A program made the translations under genes and the position numbers. Shown here piece by piece: positions 12,689-24,050 of a DNA stretch of 64,000 nt (the first letter of the stretch is position 1; each line of letters opens with the position of its first letter). Source of the stretch: Trifolium pratense. Taxonomy: Eukaryota > Streptophyta > Magnoliopsida > Fabales > Fabaceae. The stretch lies in NCBI RefSeq assembly GCF_020283565.1, contig NC_060064.1:16760337-16824336 (forward strand), in the 5' to 3' direction. The notes below the pieces were generated by a model, which saw only the letters and a program-made list of their open reading frames with translations, was not told the origin of the DNA and searched no databases.

Positions 12689-13207
12689 ATGGAATCTCAT
12701 GATGAGATGGGATGCCAGGCACCAGAACGTCCAATTCTTTGCGTTAATAATTGTGGTTTCTTCGGAAGGGCAGCTACCATGAACATGTGTTCCAAGTGTT
12801 ACAAGGACACATTGTTGAAGCAGGAGCAAGACAAACTTGCAGCGACATCAGTTGAAAACATTGTGAACGGCAATTCCAATGGCAACGGAAAGCTGGCCGT
12901 GACTACAGCTGCTGTCGATGTACAAGTTGGAACCGTGGAGGTCAATACAGCGTGTCCCGAGGTTCCCGAAAATTCAATCTTTGCTGAAAGTGTGGAGGTG
13001 AAAGCCAAGACTGGTCCCAGCAGATGTACCACTTGCCGTAAACGTGTTGGATTAACTGGTTTCACCTGCAAATGTGGCAACCTCTTTTGTTCAATGCATC
13101 GCTATTCTGATAAACATGATTGCCCTTTCGATTATAGAACTGATGGTCAGAAAGCCATAGCTGAAGCCAATCCAGTAATTAAGGCTGATAAACTCGATAA
13201 AATATAG
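12689..13207 (+). CDS. A20/AN1 zinc-finger stress-associated protein (SAP)
   Basis: An intronless CDS of 172 residues. The A20 finger is near residues 18-37 (CVNNC, then CSKC, spacing C-x3-C-x11-C-x2-C). The AN1 finger is near residues 111-143: CTTC, CKC, C, H, H, C (C-x2-C-x10-C-x-C-x4-C-x2-H-x5-H-x-C). The C-terminus ([18 protein letters not shown]) is the typical end of the family. Between the fingers is a low-complexity Asn/Gly and Val/Thr-rich linker. Plant SAPs take part in responses to cold, salt, drought and wounding; several bind ubiquitin through A20 or act as E3 ligases. The start is fixed by an upstream splice acceptor and the short family-like leader before A20. It resembles the SAP4/5/6 group. 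All zinc ligands are intact. Confidence 0.95.
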   Translation: MESHDEMGCQAPERPILCVNNCGFFGRAATMNMCSKCYKDTLLKQEQDKLAATSVENIVNGNSNGNGKLAVTTAAVDVQVGTVEVNTACPEVPENSIFAESVEVKAKTGPSRCTTCRKRVGLTGFTCKCGNLFCSMHRYSDKHDCPFDYRTDGQKAIAEANPVIKADKLDKI

Positions 13208-14099
13208 CCATGCACCATTAGAATGAAGGGTTAATGTATGAAGCTTAATGCTTCATCTTTTTATCAGCAAGTCTTCATATATATTGAACTACCTGGGTTT
13301 TAGGTGTCCTGTTAATGTCTACAAAATGATCTGTCATGATATCAAGGACATTTTAGGGAAAAACACCATTCCTTGTTTGTGCTGGTTTGATGAACACTTT
13401 GGCTCATTTTGTAATGATTTCCTGCTTGGTCTGCATTTAATTTTTCTTCTTCATTGCTTGAAACATTTTTCTTGCCGAGTCTTGTGTATTATTTTGCTAT
13501 TGCATTTTCTTAGTATAGTTTTTCATGTGCAGTAAGTTTGAAGCGCGAGACTTTGTTATTTATATATTTCAGCTCATTCTTTTTATTTGTATGAACAAGG
13601 TGAAATTGAATGCTCATTTGTCGAAGCTCGTGGAAGTCATGCAGGTGACTGTCTGATCAAGTTCGAACAGTCACAAATTGTGACTGCGTCGAATTACCGA
13701 CCACATGTAATCCTTTTCCTGATTTGTGCAGAAATTTTTAGGTGTCACTGCACATAGCTAGAGACATTATCTTGTTTTATTTTTGTTTTCTATTTAACAG
13801 ATTTGTTGAAGATAAATTGAGAACAACCTTTGTTGTTTCTCATAAAATAAGGATATATGTTCGTAAGAGAAAAAAAAGTTACTAAACTCTTTTTATTTTA
13901 TTTTTTTGTTATATGAGCTTATAAACTTAAAATTTGGCATTGTCAAATAGCTTATTTGCTTATTTAAAATAAATAGCATTTTTGTTTCAAAAAAATAAAT
14001 AGCATTTTAACGATTCTTGGTGAGGAAAAAAAAAAGTTTTTTCAAGTTTTTTATAACTTTGGATTTAGTTGTGGTATGAAAAGGGAGATAAGGATCGAG
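13208..14099 (+). other. SAP 3' region and AT-rich spacer
   Basis: The first few hundred bases are probably 3' untranslated region of the SAP gene. Several T-rich and AATAA-like stretches could serve as polyadenylation signals. An open frame at 13248-13535 has no motif. The end of the stretch (from about 14071) is the left flank of the LINE insertion and includes one copy of its target duplication. Confidence 0.45.
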
Positions 14100-15317
14100 A
14101 TATATATCATCAGGGTTCCTGGATGTTTAATTCTTTAACAACTGATATTCCCATTCATATTCAATTGAAAATTCAAAGCCTTTTTATCGATACAGAATCC
14201 TCTGACATCATCATTTGGGGTCATTCTAATTCTGGTACTTATTCAGCTAAGTCGGGATATCATTGGATTTCTCAAATTTCTAACTTGTCTTCAGCCTCCT
14301 CTTCTACTTATAGTTGGACTTGGCTTTGGAAATCTAAGCTTCCAGAAAATATTAAGCACTTTTGTTGGTTGGTTCTTCACAATTGCCTTCCCACTAATGC
14401 CTTCAGGTTTATGCGGCACATGACCACAGATTCTTCATGTAAAAGGTGTCATTCATCTGATGAGAATCTTTTACATTTATTCAGGGATTGTCCCGATTCT
14501 ACTTCTATTTGGGTTGCTCTTCTTTTCTCTTCACCATCTTTTTATTCAACAACTGAATTTACGAATTGGTTTACCATACATGCCACTTCTTCCAATGGGG
14601 TTCTATTTATGGTAACTTGTTGGTTTATTTGGAAGTCTAGGAATGACTTTGTGTTTAATAATAACAGGTGGATTAAGTGGCATTGTCTTAGCCAAATCCA
14701 CTGCTCTGTTGACACTTTTTTGCAGGTTTTTGAATCATCGCATTTGCAGAAGCCGTTACGTCATGTATCTTGGATTTCTCCCTTAGGAAACACTATCAAA
14801 GTCAATGTGGATGGCAGCTCCCTCAACAATCCTGGTAGAGCCGGCTTCGGAGGTATCATGCGCAATAGTATGGGTAATTGGCTACTCGGATTTTCTGGAT
14901 TTATTGGGATTGCTACTAGCTTACAAGCCGAGCTTCATGCCATTTACAACGGTCTTTGCTTAGCAATGGACCGAGGTTTCAACAATGTGATTATTGAATC
15001 AGATTCTACAATTGCAATTGGTTTGGTGGAACATGATATCTCTCATCTTCATCCTTATGCTCCTCTCATCAAGAAAATTAGACAATTCCAAAACATGGAT
15101 TGGACTATTGCTTTCCATCATACTCTTAGAGAAGGCAACGAGTGTGCAGATTGGCTTGCCAAGAACGGCGCTACCTCAGATGTCTCCCTAAAGATTTGGC
15201 ATAGTTGTCCTCCTCAGCTTAGTAATGTTTTGATAGCTGATGCTTTAGGTGTTGCTCGCCTGCGAGCCTAGTTTGCTTTCTGTTTTTTGCTTTTTATTTT
15301 CTGATGTATCAAAAAAA
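14100..15317 (+). mobile_element. 5'-truncated LINE (non-LTR retrotransposon) with zf-RVT and RNase H domains
   Basis: An open reading frame runs from inside the left flank to TAG at 15271. It covers the zinc-binding zf-RVT region (WTWLWKSKLPENIKHFCW, then paired C/H residues) and a complete RNase H domain. The four acidic catalytic positions are present: D in VNVDGSS, E in QAELHAIY, D in IESDS and D in CADWLAKNG. The apurinic endonuclease and reverse transcriptase are absent, as expected for 5' truncation. The 3' end has a T-rich tail region and a short A run (15311-15317). The sequence AAGGATCGAG occurs at both 14090-14099 and 15316-15325, a likely target-site duplication. The frame is open, but this is a dead copy. 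Confidence 0.85.
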
Positions 15318-15325
15318 GGATCGAG

Positions 15326-16129
15326 TTCCGGCACTTGAAAATATCAAGTTCTTCCAATGGATAGCCCTCTAAAATGCGCTCTCTATGTTCTCTCAGTGAG
15401 GGATGCAAGAGACAATGTGTATGTTTGGTTTGGCTTTTTCAAGCCCCAAACGTGAGTCCAGATACCCAAACGTGATTTGAACCAATATTTTAATGTTTGG
15501 GTAGTTGTAAAATCAAATCTCTAAAACGCAGAATCAGCCTCCAAACGCGAGTAACTTCAAAGCTACAATTTGGAGCTTTCACGTTAAACCCAAAATCGAA
15601 TCAAGTCATTAACTTTTGGTGAGAAGTACACTTACCTAATTACCCTTAACTTTTTTCTCCAATTTCCTACCCATAAACAACTTTCTTATTCTTATTCTTT
15701 TTCATTACAACACAAAACATCAAGTCTTCTTTCTATTTTCTCAGATTTGATGGAAGAAAGGAAGAAAAAAAAAAAGGGAGAGGAATAGAGAGAGAGAGAG
15801 AAATATTACAGAAGAATTAAACAACTTGAGGATAATGAGGGAGATGGAATTTTGCAAGAGAAGTTGAACAGTACTACGAGGAGATGAAACTAGTTGAGGA
15901 TTGTCTGTTCTTCATCTTTTCAATTGAAATGTTAAAGAGACTTTTCACAAGATTATTTTTTAATTAAAATAGAAGTCTAGAGAGTTCTTATTCTAATTTT
16001 TCATTTTTTTTATTTTTTACTGAACAGATTGGGCCATGTTAAAAGGAGGGAGGAATGGCCTGGTGACATAAATTTAGTTTACCTATCCAATTTATTATAA
16101 ATAAAATTTAGTTTTAAATATAGGAGAAT
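15326..16129. other. Spacer with possible terminal-repeat element ends
   Basis: From 15417 the sequence TGTGTATGTTTGGTTTGG, and near 16500 AACCAAACACAT, could be the two ends of one non-autonomous element of about 1.1 kb, into which the 16130-16293 MITE inserted. Inner motifs AAACGTGA and AAACGCGAG recur between 15450 and 15560. A purine-rich stretch lies at 15748-15800. No coding frame is recognisable. Confidence 0.3.
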
Positions 16130-16293
16130 GTTAACTTGTGCCCTTAGGGCACATGTTAAAGAAGATAAATATGGAAAAAATTTATTGAATTTGTAGTGTA
16201 TTCAATTATCTAAACATTAAATTCTTTGTATCATTAAATGCTATATTTCTATTTTTAGGTAGCTTAACATGTGCCCTTAGGGCACAAGTTAAC
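16130..16293. mobile_element. MITE with palindromic ends
   Basis: The 164-bp element starts GTTAACTTGTGCCCTTAGGG and ends in the inverse, GGGCACAAGTTAAC. Each end contains its own palindrome GTGCCCTTAGGGCAC, so either end alone can fold back. The interior is AT-rich with no coding capacity. A target duplication is not evident. Confidence 0.7.
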
Positions 16294-16626
16294 ATGACCC
16301 TTAAATATATAATAAAACCTATTTTGGTAATTATACATATAAAAGCAATTTTGATTCAAATTATCCAAACAACATCAAATCTTGATAATCACTTATACAT
16401 TAATTTATCAAAACATAAATCAATTATGTTAAACTCACTTCTGACCAAACTCAATTTTGTCAAACTCAATTCTGTCAAAATCAATTATATCCAACACAGA
16501 ACCAAACACATCTAATGTTGCACTGTTTTAGGGACTGTGAATTCGTGAAGGCTTAAGGAAATCATTTGGATATACCAGACTTTTTTCCAAGAAGATAATT
16601 TATATAGCATCGATGGACCATATCTT

Positions 16627-17122
16627 CAGGGACGTACCCAAGGGGGGGCAAGCAGGGGCTCCAACCCCCTCCCTCCCCCCGTGCATATATGTTTAATATG
16701 TATAACTTTTAATGTATGTGAGTTGTTAATGACACCTCTTAATTTACCCACTCTTGTTTTAGGTCTTCTAAATAAATTATTGTGATTTTATCTTATAATT
16801 TTGAGTTAAATATATTTTTTGTCTTTATAAAATTAAGAGTTTTTAAGTTTTGTCCTTCAAAAAATTTACTTTTAGTCCATATTTATATTTTATAGCAATT
16901 ATTTTGAGGACTAAAAGTATCAATTTTTTGTAAAAATATTTGAAAATAGGGACTATTATTACCAAACTACAAGATTTTAGAGGATATTTCTAGTTAAAAT
17001 TTAATAGGACTAAACATAAAAACTCGTTATTTTATAAGGACAAAAATTATATTTAACTCTATTATTTATTATTAAAAAAGAAATTCGACCCTCCGTGTGA
17101 TTGATTTCTGGATCTGTCCCTG
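16627..17122. mobile_element. hAT-like non-autonomous element with 8-bp target duplication
   Basis: The ends CAGGGACGTACCCA and TGGATCTGTCCCTG are imperfect inverted repeats. The 8 bases outside are CATATCTT on the left (16619-16626) and CATATGTT on the right (17123-17130), a 7/8 match. This is the duplication length expected of hAT transposons. A separate element (16803-17059) lies inside it. There is no transposase. Confidence 0.65.
16803..17059. mobile_element. MITE nested inside the hAT-like element
   Basis: A 257-bp segment starts GAGTTAAATATATTTTTTGT and ends ACAAAAATTATATTTAACTC, with inverted-repeat ends of about 50 bp at roughly 80-90 percent match. The centre is AT-rich. Its position within 16627-17122 shows it inserted later. 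Confidence 0.7.
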
Positions 17123-17299
17123 CATATGTTTTCTCGTTTCTAGCAAGGGTTTGATGGTTATGGAGAGCAAGAAACCAAATGTGCATGGAAAACAAGATTA
17201 TGTCTTACTTTACTCTGGATGTACATAGACAACTATGCTCATCTGCTTAAAAAGTGTTTTTTCAAACATAATGTGAGTTCGAACACTTGAATGATTCGC

Positions 17300-17832
17300 T
17301 GGAATGCTCAGGAGTACATGCATGATCTTGAACGTTGATGGAAGTAGTATCAATAATCTTGGAGTTTCCGGTTTCGGAGGCTCGATTCAGAACTCGGATG
17401 GTGCGTGGGGACAAGGTTTTGTTGGTAATATAGGATTCTCGAACATCCTTCACGCGAAATTATTGGCAATTTAGCACGGTTTAACTTTGGCTTGGGAGCT
17501 GGACATCAAAGAGCTTCTATGTTATTCTGATTTTAAGACTGTTATCAAGTTGCTATATGATTCTGTTAATGTTTGGCACCACAATCCAGCTATTATTTAT
17601 AATGTCAATGATTTCCCTGCTAAGGACTGAAAGGTTAAAGTTATTTGTATCCTTCAAGAGGGCAACGTTTGTCAGACTATTTAGCCAAGCTTGGAGCACA
17701 CAACCCTGGAGCTTATTCTCCTGTAACTATTCGACGTAACGAAATAAGTCTTTTCTTACTAGTTGATGCTAATGAAACTTTATTTTCTATATAATTTTTT
17801 TTCCTTTCTTTTCCATCCTTGTAAAAAAAAAG
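17300..17832 (+). pseudogene. Degenerate LINE RNase H remnant
   Basis: Conceptual translation gives LNVDGSSINNLGVSGFGG, then GAWGQGFVGNIGFSN and HAKLLAI, followed by an in-frame stop and weaker RNase H-like sequence (LLCYSDFKTVIKLL, ILQEGNVCQ). The pattern parallels the intact RNase H of the LINE at 14.1-15.3 kb. The catalytic E of the second block is replaced by K (HAKLLAI), and at least two stops interrupt the frame. The segment ends with a T-rich tail and an A run at 17823-17832, like a LINE 3' end. Confidence 0.7.
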
Positions 17833-19090
17833 GGGGGGAGATAAGGATAACGTAGATGAGTTTATTTTATTGAGCCCAACAAAATGAATCTTTTATTAGG
17901 TGGAGAGGGACTTCTGTATGGAATGGATTAGTTGGTGCCATACAAAGTCTATCTTCTATTATATAATTTTTTTAATAGTTTGATTTGTAGTTTTTCTTGA
18001 TCTTTCAACGACTGCACTGTATAGTGTATATATATTTTTAAGTTTTCTTGCTGTATTGATGCTTTACAAGTCTATTTTTACATGTTCTAAAATGTTATGG
18101 GACATGTGTTGACAACTGATATATAAAAAATAATTTTTAAAATAGTTTTACTCATATTTTAATAATATTTTATAAAAAAATTTTACCTATTTTATTCTAA
18201 ATAAATTTTCTAATTTTCTTTTACAATGAACTTTTCTTTTATAGAATTTAACTTAATATAACTACAAACTTAAATATCGAATAAAAATTGATTAACTCGT
18301 GTCTATACAAAAAAAAACAATTGTCGCACGGTCTAAAAACTAGTTAATTAATTTAGAGGTAGATGTAAATTAGTGTGAATCTATACTCTTTGAGCATGAT
18401 CAACTTTATTATTTTGTTGGAGACATTGGGTAGTTCAACATATTTTAGTTGTTGAAGGAATTCATCTCATATCCTTTCATTAAAAGTAAAGTAATTGTAT
18501 TCTCTAAATTAATCCCTATAAGAACTTTGTTTTGCAAAATTAAGAGTTATTTAAAAAAAAATTGAATACTTATAAGAATCATAACAAATAAGGTAAAATT
18601 AATTAAAGTCTTGGAAGAGTAGTTCAATTGATATCTACTATAAAAATATTCTTGGAGATGTTAGGATCCGAATCCCGAATTCCCCACTTCACACTGATAG
18701 TGCGTGAATCTAATAATTAGGTTACTAAACAAAAAAAAAGTTTATATTTAGAGCAACAATGAAGGGATATATGATTCATATTACATTTAACTTTTTTTTT
18801 TTACATTTACAATATTATCTAGATCGTTTTATGTCTTTTCAATCTTAGTCAAACAATGAATTGATTCAAGTAAGTCTTTGACCCATTAAACAAGTGGTCA
18901 GTAGTTCAATTTCTAACTCCTTATAAAAAGAATTTGAAGAATTTGGTTGAAAGAAAAAAAATCCAAATTTACCAAATAGATTTTTCAACTAAGATTAGTT
19001 ATCATTAAGGTGGTGAAAATTTTATAAATATATCATAATAAAAAAACAAAATTCTACATTTACACTCTAACAACATATTAACATGATTAT
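17833..19090. other. AT-rich spacer
   Basis: No coding frame or domain is visible. It contains the SINE-like piece at 18608-18740 and a second tRNA-box-like fragment near 18860-18930 (AGTAGTTCAATTTCT). The remainder is simple AT-rich sequence with poly(A) and poly(T) runs. Confidence 0.4.
18608..18740 (+). mobile_element. SINE-like tRNA-derived repeat
   Basis: An A-box-like motif (GAGTAGTTCAATTGAT) is followed about 45 bp later by a B-box-like motif (GGATCCGAATCCC), then an unrelated body and an A run (18732-18740). This is the layout of a tRNA-derived SINE with an internal RNA polymerase III promoter. Both boxes carry mismatches, so it is an old copy. Confidence 0.45.
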
Positions 19091-19099
19091 CTTTCGTGG

Positions 19100-19460
19100 C
19101 AGGGACATGTGGATATTGAATTGGTCCGTAGCCTTGTGCATTAATTGTGATGATATTGATTGTGTTATTGTGTTATTAATACACCATTGCTTGATTCGGT
19201 TTAAAGAGGACACGCTGTAATGGTGGGGAATATGCTTAGAGATTGCCTCCCAAATCCAAGTCTCTTTCTCCGCAACTGTGATCGGGAGGGAGCTGAAATC
19301 ACTTCATACCAGAACTGATCCCCGAACTAAATTAAACTGGTGGTGAAAAAAAAAACAACAAGCTTGCTAATAAAAAGGTTAAGCATGCTATGTGGTGTTC
19401 TACAATGTGGAGTATTTGGAAAAGTCACAATTTAAAGTTCTGGGATAATTTTGATTAGTT
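19100..19460 (+). pseudogene. LINE remnant (region between zf-RVT and RNase H)
   Basis: The clearest block is KVKHAMWCSTMWSIWKSHN at about 19378-19434, matching the WSIWKxRN motif found between zf-RVT and RNase H in plant LINEs. Weaker cysteine- and histidine-containing sequence lies upstream, broken by stops. The reading stops where the GTAC-rich tract begins. Confidence 0.45.
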
Positions 19461-19465
19461 TGCTA

Positions 19466-19640
19466 CAATATGTTGCACGGGTACTCCATTTTAGACGGAG
19501 TACTAGTACCGAGTACGTACCGGGTATCGGTACGCGTATGGTACTCTCCCGGTACGCACCGACGCCGTACTTAATTTTTTTTTGTTTTATGAAATGGGTA
19601 CGCGCGTAGTACACCTGTGGTCCGCACGTGGTACACCAAT
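19466..19640. repeat. GTAC-rich tract, possible transposon end
   Basis: Within about 160 bp the tetramer GTAC occurs many times, in contexts such as GAGTACGTACC, GGTACGCG, GGTACTC, GGTACGCACC and GGTACACC. This differs sharply from the surrounding AT-rich DNA and is locally GC-rich. It begins TGTTGCACGGGTACTCC, which resembles an inverted-repeat end, but no matching partner end was found nearby. Confidence 0.4.
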
Positions 19641-20108
19641 CCAAAAAAAAAAACACGGTTTTTTTCCTGTTTTTTCTTGTATTAGTTTTTTTTTATAGGA
19701 AAATTTAAGTTTTTTATTTGTTTATAATATAAAGGTAGCAACTACTGCTAAAAAAAAATAATAAAGTAGCCGCTGGAATTATTCACTCATTCATTAAAAA
19801 TGAATAGGTTCAATTCAAAGAGAGATGAAGATCTAATTTTTATTCATACCAATCTTTGTCTTCTCTCGAGAAAGAGAAATATAATACTTATAATGAAAGT
19901 GCAACAAAAATGTGCGATATTCGTAGAGATGAATGAAATTTATTTAATATATAGTTGATATTCTTGAAATTACTAGTCTTTCTCACGGTGAACCTAACTA
20001 GAGATCGCTCTTTTTAGTGACAATGGAGAGGAAACAATTGACTTTTTTGAGCTAATTGCTTTTTAATTTCATATTTTGATGTTTCGAATAATTTAAATTA
20101 TTAACCCG

Positions 20109-20258
20109 CTGAAATTTGGAAATAGGCAAATACCCCCTGAAATTTTAAAAAGTCAATCAAATTGCCCCCTGACACTACCAGTCAGAGTCCACGCCAGAGG
20201 GCAATTTGATTGACTTTTTAAAATTTCGGGAGGATATTTGCCTATTTCCAAATTTCAG
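20109..20258. mobile_element. Foldback / MITE-like inverted repeat
   Basis: Two arms of about 65 bp are inverted copies: CTGAAATTTGGAAATAGGCA at the left end and TGCCTATTTCCAAATTTCAG at the right, separated by an 18-bp loop. Repeats of the unit CCCCTGAAATTT (and its complement) continue to about 20300. It is non-coding. Confidence 0.7.
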
Positions 20259-22807
20259 GGGGATATTTGACGAATTTTAAAATTTCAGGGAATATTTGAT
20301 GGTTTACTCAATATAAGTATGAAATTTTCACAGCCGTTAGTAATGGCTCATCAGTCAAGTAAGGAGTCAAAAATATTTACCATTTTGACCTATTGGTAAT
20401 TGTTGTGATATTTTACTATTTCATATAAATATTTTTACTATAAAATTAATTAGCATAACTAATCAATTTTCTTACTCAACTAAGCATTTTCTTAAAACAT
20501 GTACATTATCCTTTTTTTTTTTTTGACATAATAATGTACATTATCTTATAACTATAATAAAATTGAGATATTAATAAATATATTTTTTAGGAACATCCAA
20601 TAAAATTAGAACGATACAAATAAGATTAACACGATCTCTGCACAAGAATCACTATCACAAAATCGAGATATTAATAAAAATGAGTAATTTGTGTAAAAAA
20701 AAAAGAGTAATTAATAATTTTTAGTATATGTAGTTTTCAAAAAAATAATTTTTATTTACTCAAAAAAAAAATTAGTATATGCAAAATTACTCAAATTGAA
20801 AAAAACCAAAGATAATTAACTTTGTTCGGTCGGTATCAATGAAAACCATGATTCCATAAGGCACGTATAAGTATAACTTCGATGCCTTTGACTGCCATGA
20901 TCGATATACCAAAGAAATCTTAGATTAATTTAACATCTAAATAAATATTCTTTGTTTTTTAAGTACAAAAACAAATATTCTTTTCTGCCCCCTTTTTATT
21001 TTTTTGTTTTTTGCAATCTTCAACAGTAGTACTACAAAAAAAATAAAATATTTTAATACATGATTGACTTATTAACAATGATCAAACATCATGGTTGTTT
21101 GTTTGCAAAATGAAAGAAACCCGACAACACAAGATTCTCACTTTCTTGCATTTCTTCTGTACTCTTAATCATAGTTTTTTTTTTTTCATCTTTTCAACAC
21201 TCTCATTCTAAAAGAAGGAGTTTAATAATTCAGAATTTGGTCATGGGATAAATAAAGTTTAACTAATAATTATTTCATTCAGAATCAAACTCTAATTCTT
21301 TCGAACAATTCGTTCTAGGAAGAGCTCATTAATCACTTATACAGAATGTCTTGGTTACTAATACTAATCATGACTTATTGAAAGTGAACATTATAGTAGG
21401 TGATTACTTTTGTAATTACGACAAGACTTAGTTAATTAAATTGATCATCTGATATTCTGATTAGTCCTAAGTAATTGGTATTATAGATACTATTTAGCTA
21501 AGGGTTGGTACGTTGCAAAGTAAAGGCAAATGAGTTTGATGGAACACTACCACCTAATTATAATTAATTAATGTACTCATTTAGACCAAGAATTGTTTAA
21601 TTTTTTCATTTGTCTTTTTGTCCTCGTCTTTCTTTCTTCATCCTTATTCTAGTTTTTTTCTTTTTTAGCTTATGCAGAGTGTGCTTTAGTAGTAGTATAG
21701 TACTGTACTACAAAAAAGAAGAGAAGAATCTATATGATTTCTGATTGATATAGGCTTTCACTTTAGATTTTATTTTACCCATATGTTTGTTTCTTTCAGA
21801 TCACTGCAGCGTGCCAGCGTTTAGAGATAATTGTTGTTGACCTTCATCTTATGGATGCCATATACAAACATCCTAAAGCTAAAAAAAATAGGTGATTTAA
21901 CAACATATAAGTTATATGATCATATATCTAATCTAAGTTTTTGGTTAAGATATAGTGCTTAATGATTTATTGGGATATCACACATAGTTTCGTATCAAAG
22001 ATTTCAGGAAAATGACGTAGTTGCACGCAGTAATAAATATCAACTGTTGATTTAAAATTGAACAGTTCAAATCACAATGAAAAAAATAACCTTAAACAAT
22101 CTCGACTATTGATTATGATTAGACGGATGAAAGCAATTACTATGTCATGTAGTTACATGATTGAAGCAAATTTGTTTCCCATAGTTTCACGTGTGATTAT
22201 AAACATATCTATAGAATTGAATACGCGTCCGAACAATTCACTCATTTTAAAAAGGTAAATGATTTATGCAAACAGTTTTGCAACACCCGACACCGTATTG
22301 CATCCTCACCATTTGATGTACATTGTCAAGTAAAATTGAAATTTAATATCTTAGCGGCTAGAAATTATCGTTTTTACGGCTATCATCTAAATTGTAAAAA
22401 GACTTAATTTTTTTTATTATATACCTTTATATGAATTCTTTCTCACTTCATAAACTCTATCTTATTTTCTCTCTTTTTATTCTATTTTTAACATCTTACT
22501 CTCATTTCATACCATTTCTCACATATTTCCCTCTCTTATTTGGTAAATAACAATTCTCCCAAAATCTGAAGATCATGTGATGTGGGGAAACAAAAGCTCT
22601 AATAAAGATGATAACTGCATTATGCAAAATTTAAAGAATCTTTTCAATTGCCTATACTTTTATGAAACTTTTTGGATTTCACCTCGTTTTGTCAGAGGAG
22701 GTAGACTTTATTATTCTCCTTCCCAGCAAAATAGCATTGTTATTATTTGTTATTTTCTTTTATATTAGAAAAATTATATTAGTACTAGTAGTATATCCAA
22801 AGATATA

Positions 22808-22900
22808 CTCCATTGGTCTATAATAATGATCAGATACATAAGTTATTCAATGAATCTGAAAAATGAATACAATATTTGTTTATAATTAAAGTCGGAGGAA
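22808..22900. mobile_element. Stowaway-like MITE remnant
   Basis: Starts CTCCATTGGTCTATAATAAT after a TA and ends TTTATAATTAAAGTCGGAGG. The interior (TTCAATGAATCTGAAAAATG) resembles that of the Stowaway at 10838-10981, but the element is shorter and its ends have diverged. Confidence 0.5.
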
Positions 22901-24008
22901 ATAACCCATAATTGTGTAGAATATTTTTGTTATTTTATGGTTTCAACCCTTTTTCAACGATCAAGTAATTGGTGTCCAAATCCATCTATGAAACATATTA
23001 TGGAATTAAAATAATGATTATGAACATTAATAATGGTGTGAAATTTTCAGCTCAAACAGTAGAGTGGATATAAATGTGTGGTCCTTCAAATGTATATTGT
23101 GTATCAGAAGATCTACAATCTAGTGGTCCAATCCATGACACTCTAGTTGTTTCCATTGGTGAAATGTAATATTCTTCTTCTTGAAAAAGAGCCCTAAATG
23201 GTCCTCACCCACTCTAGATTATCGTGGATCATCTTCATATAAATGTCCACAACCAACACACAAGTACTTGAGGAGCAATCCGTTTATTTTTAGTAAAAAT
23301 CTTAAATGTATACTTTTACATCACTAAAATTTACATACAATGGTTTTTCCTCCCCACATATGTTGGGGAATCCGTGGGGATTTTGGGATAAACAATTGGG
23401 TCAATGTTTCAGGATCATAAAAGAGGGAGACGTAACATCTCCACCTAAAACTATAAGACATTAGATTAACGAGTTATTTCTTTTATAAATTCAACATTCT
23501 ACTCATTCATAATCGTTGTGATAATTAACTACTCACACTTGAAACCAAACAATATATTCCTTCTAACACACATGAAACATCTTTGAATTTCAACTTTAAT
23601 TTGACATGTTGTAGAAAACCGATCATTCCACTATCTATCCCTTAAATTTTTCTATTATAATTACGTCATACAATTCCAACTAACGGTCATCGAATCTCAA
23701 ATTTATGAACGAATTTTCTTACAACGTAAAATTGCATGTAATCTTTATTCTTTACGATCTATCTAGCCATTTACTATAGTATAAAACTAGAATTAAGAAA
23801 CCAAAGCAAACAAAATACTAAATTAATTTAGGTAATAGCAAATGAGCAATACAATACTTATCCAAAGTCCAAACATGATGTTGACCTCTCCATGTATGTA
23901 ACATGTAGGGTACGTAATTCAAAATTAACAAGTCTGAAACGTGAGATGGGGACTTTTGTCTCATAGTCAGCCTTGTCCCTCACGAGAATCCTTCGTTTCT
24001 TGCCCCTA

Positions 24009-24010
24009 TT

Positions 24011-24049
<39 letters not shown>

Positions 24050-24050
24050 T
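24009..24050. repeat. (TTTA)n microsatellite
   Basis: About ten uninterrupted TTTA units. The apparent open frame across it, encoding repeated LFIY residues, is a by-product of the repeat. Confidence 0.9.

Noticed and set aside
24009..24050. Apparent membrane-like LFIYLFIY peptide
   Set aside because: It is the translation of the TTTA microsatellite.
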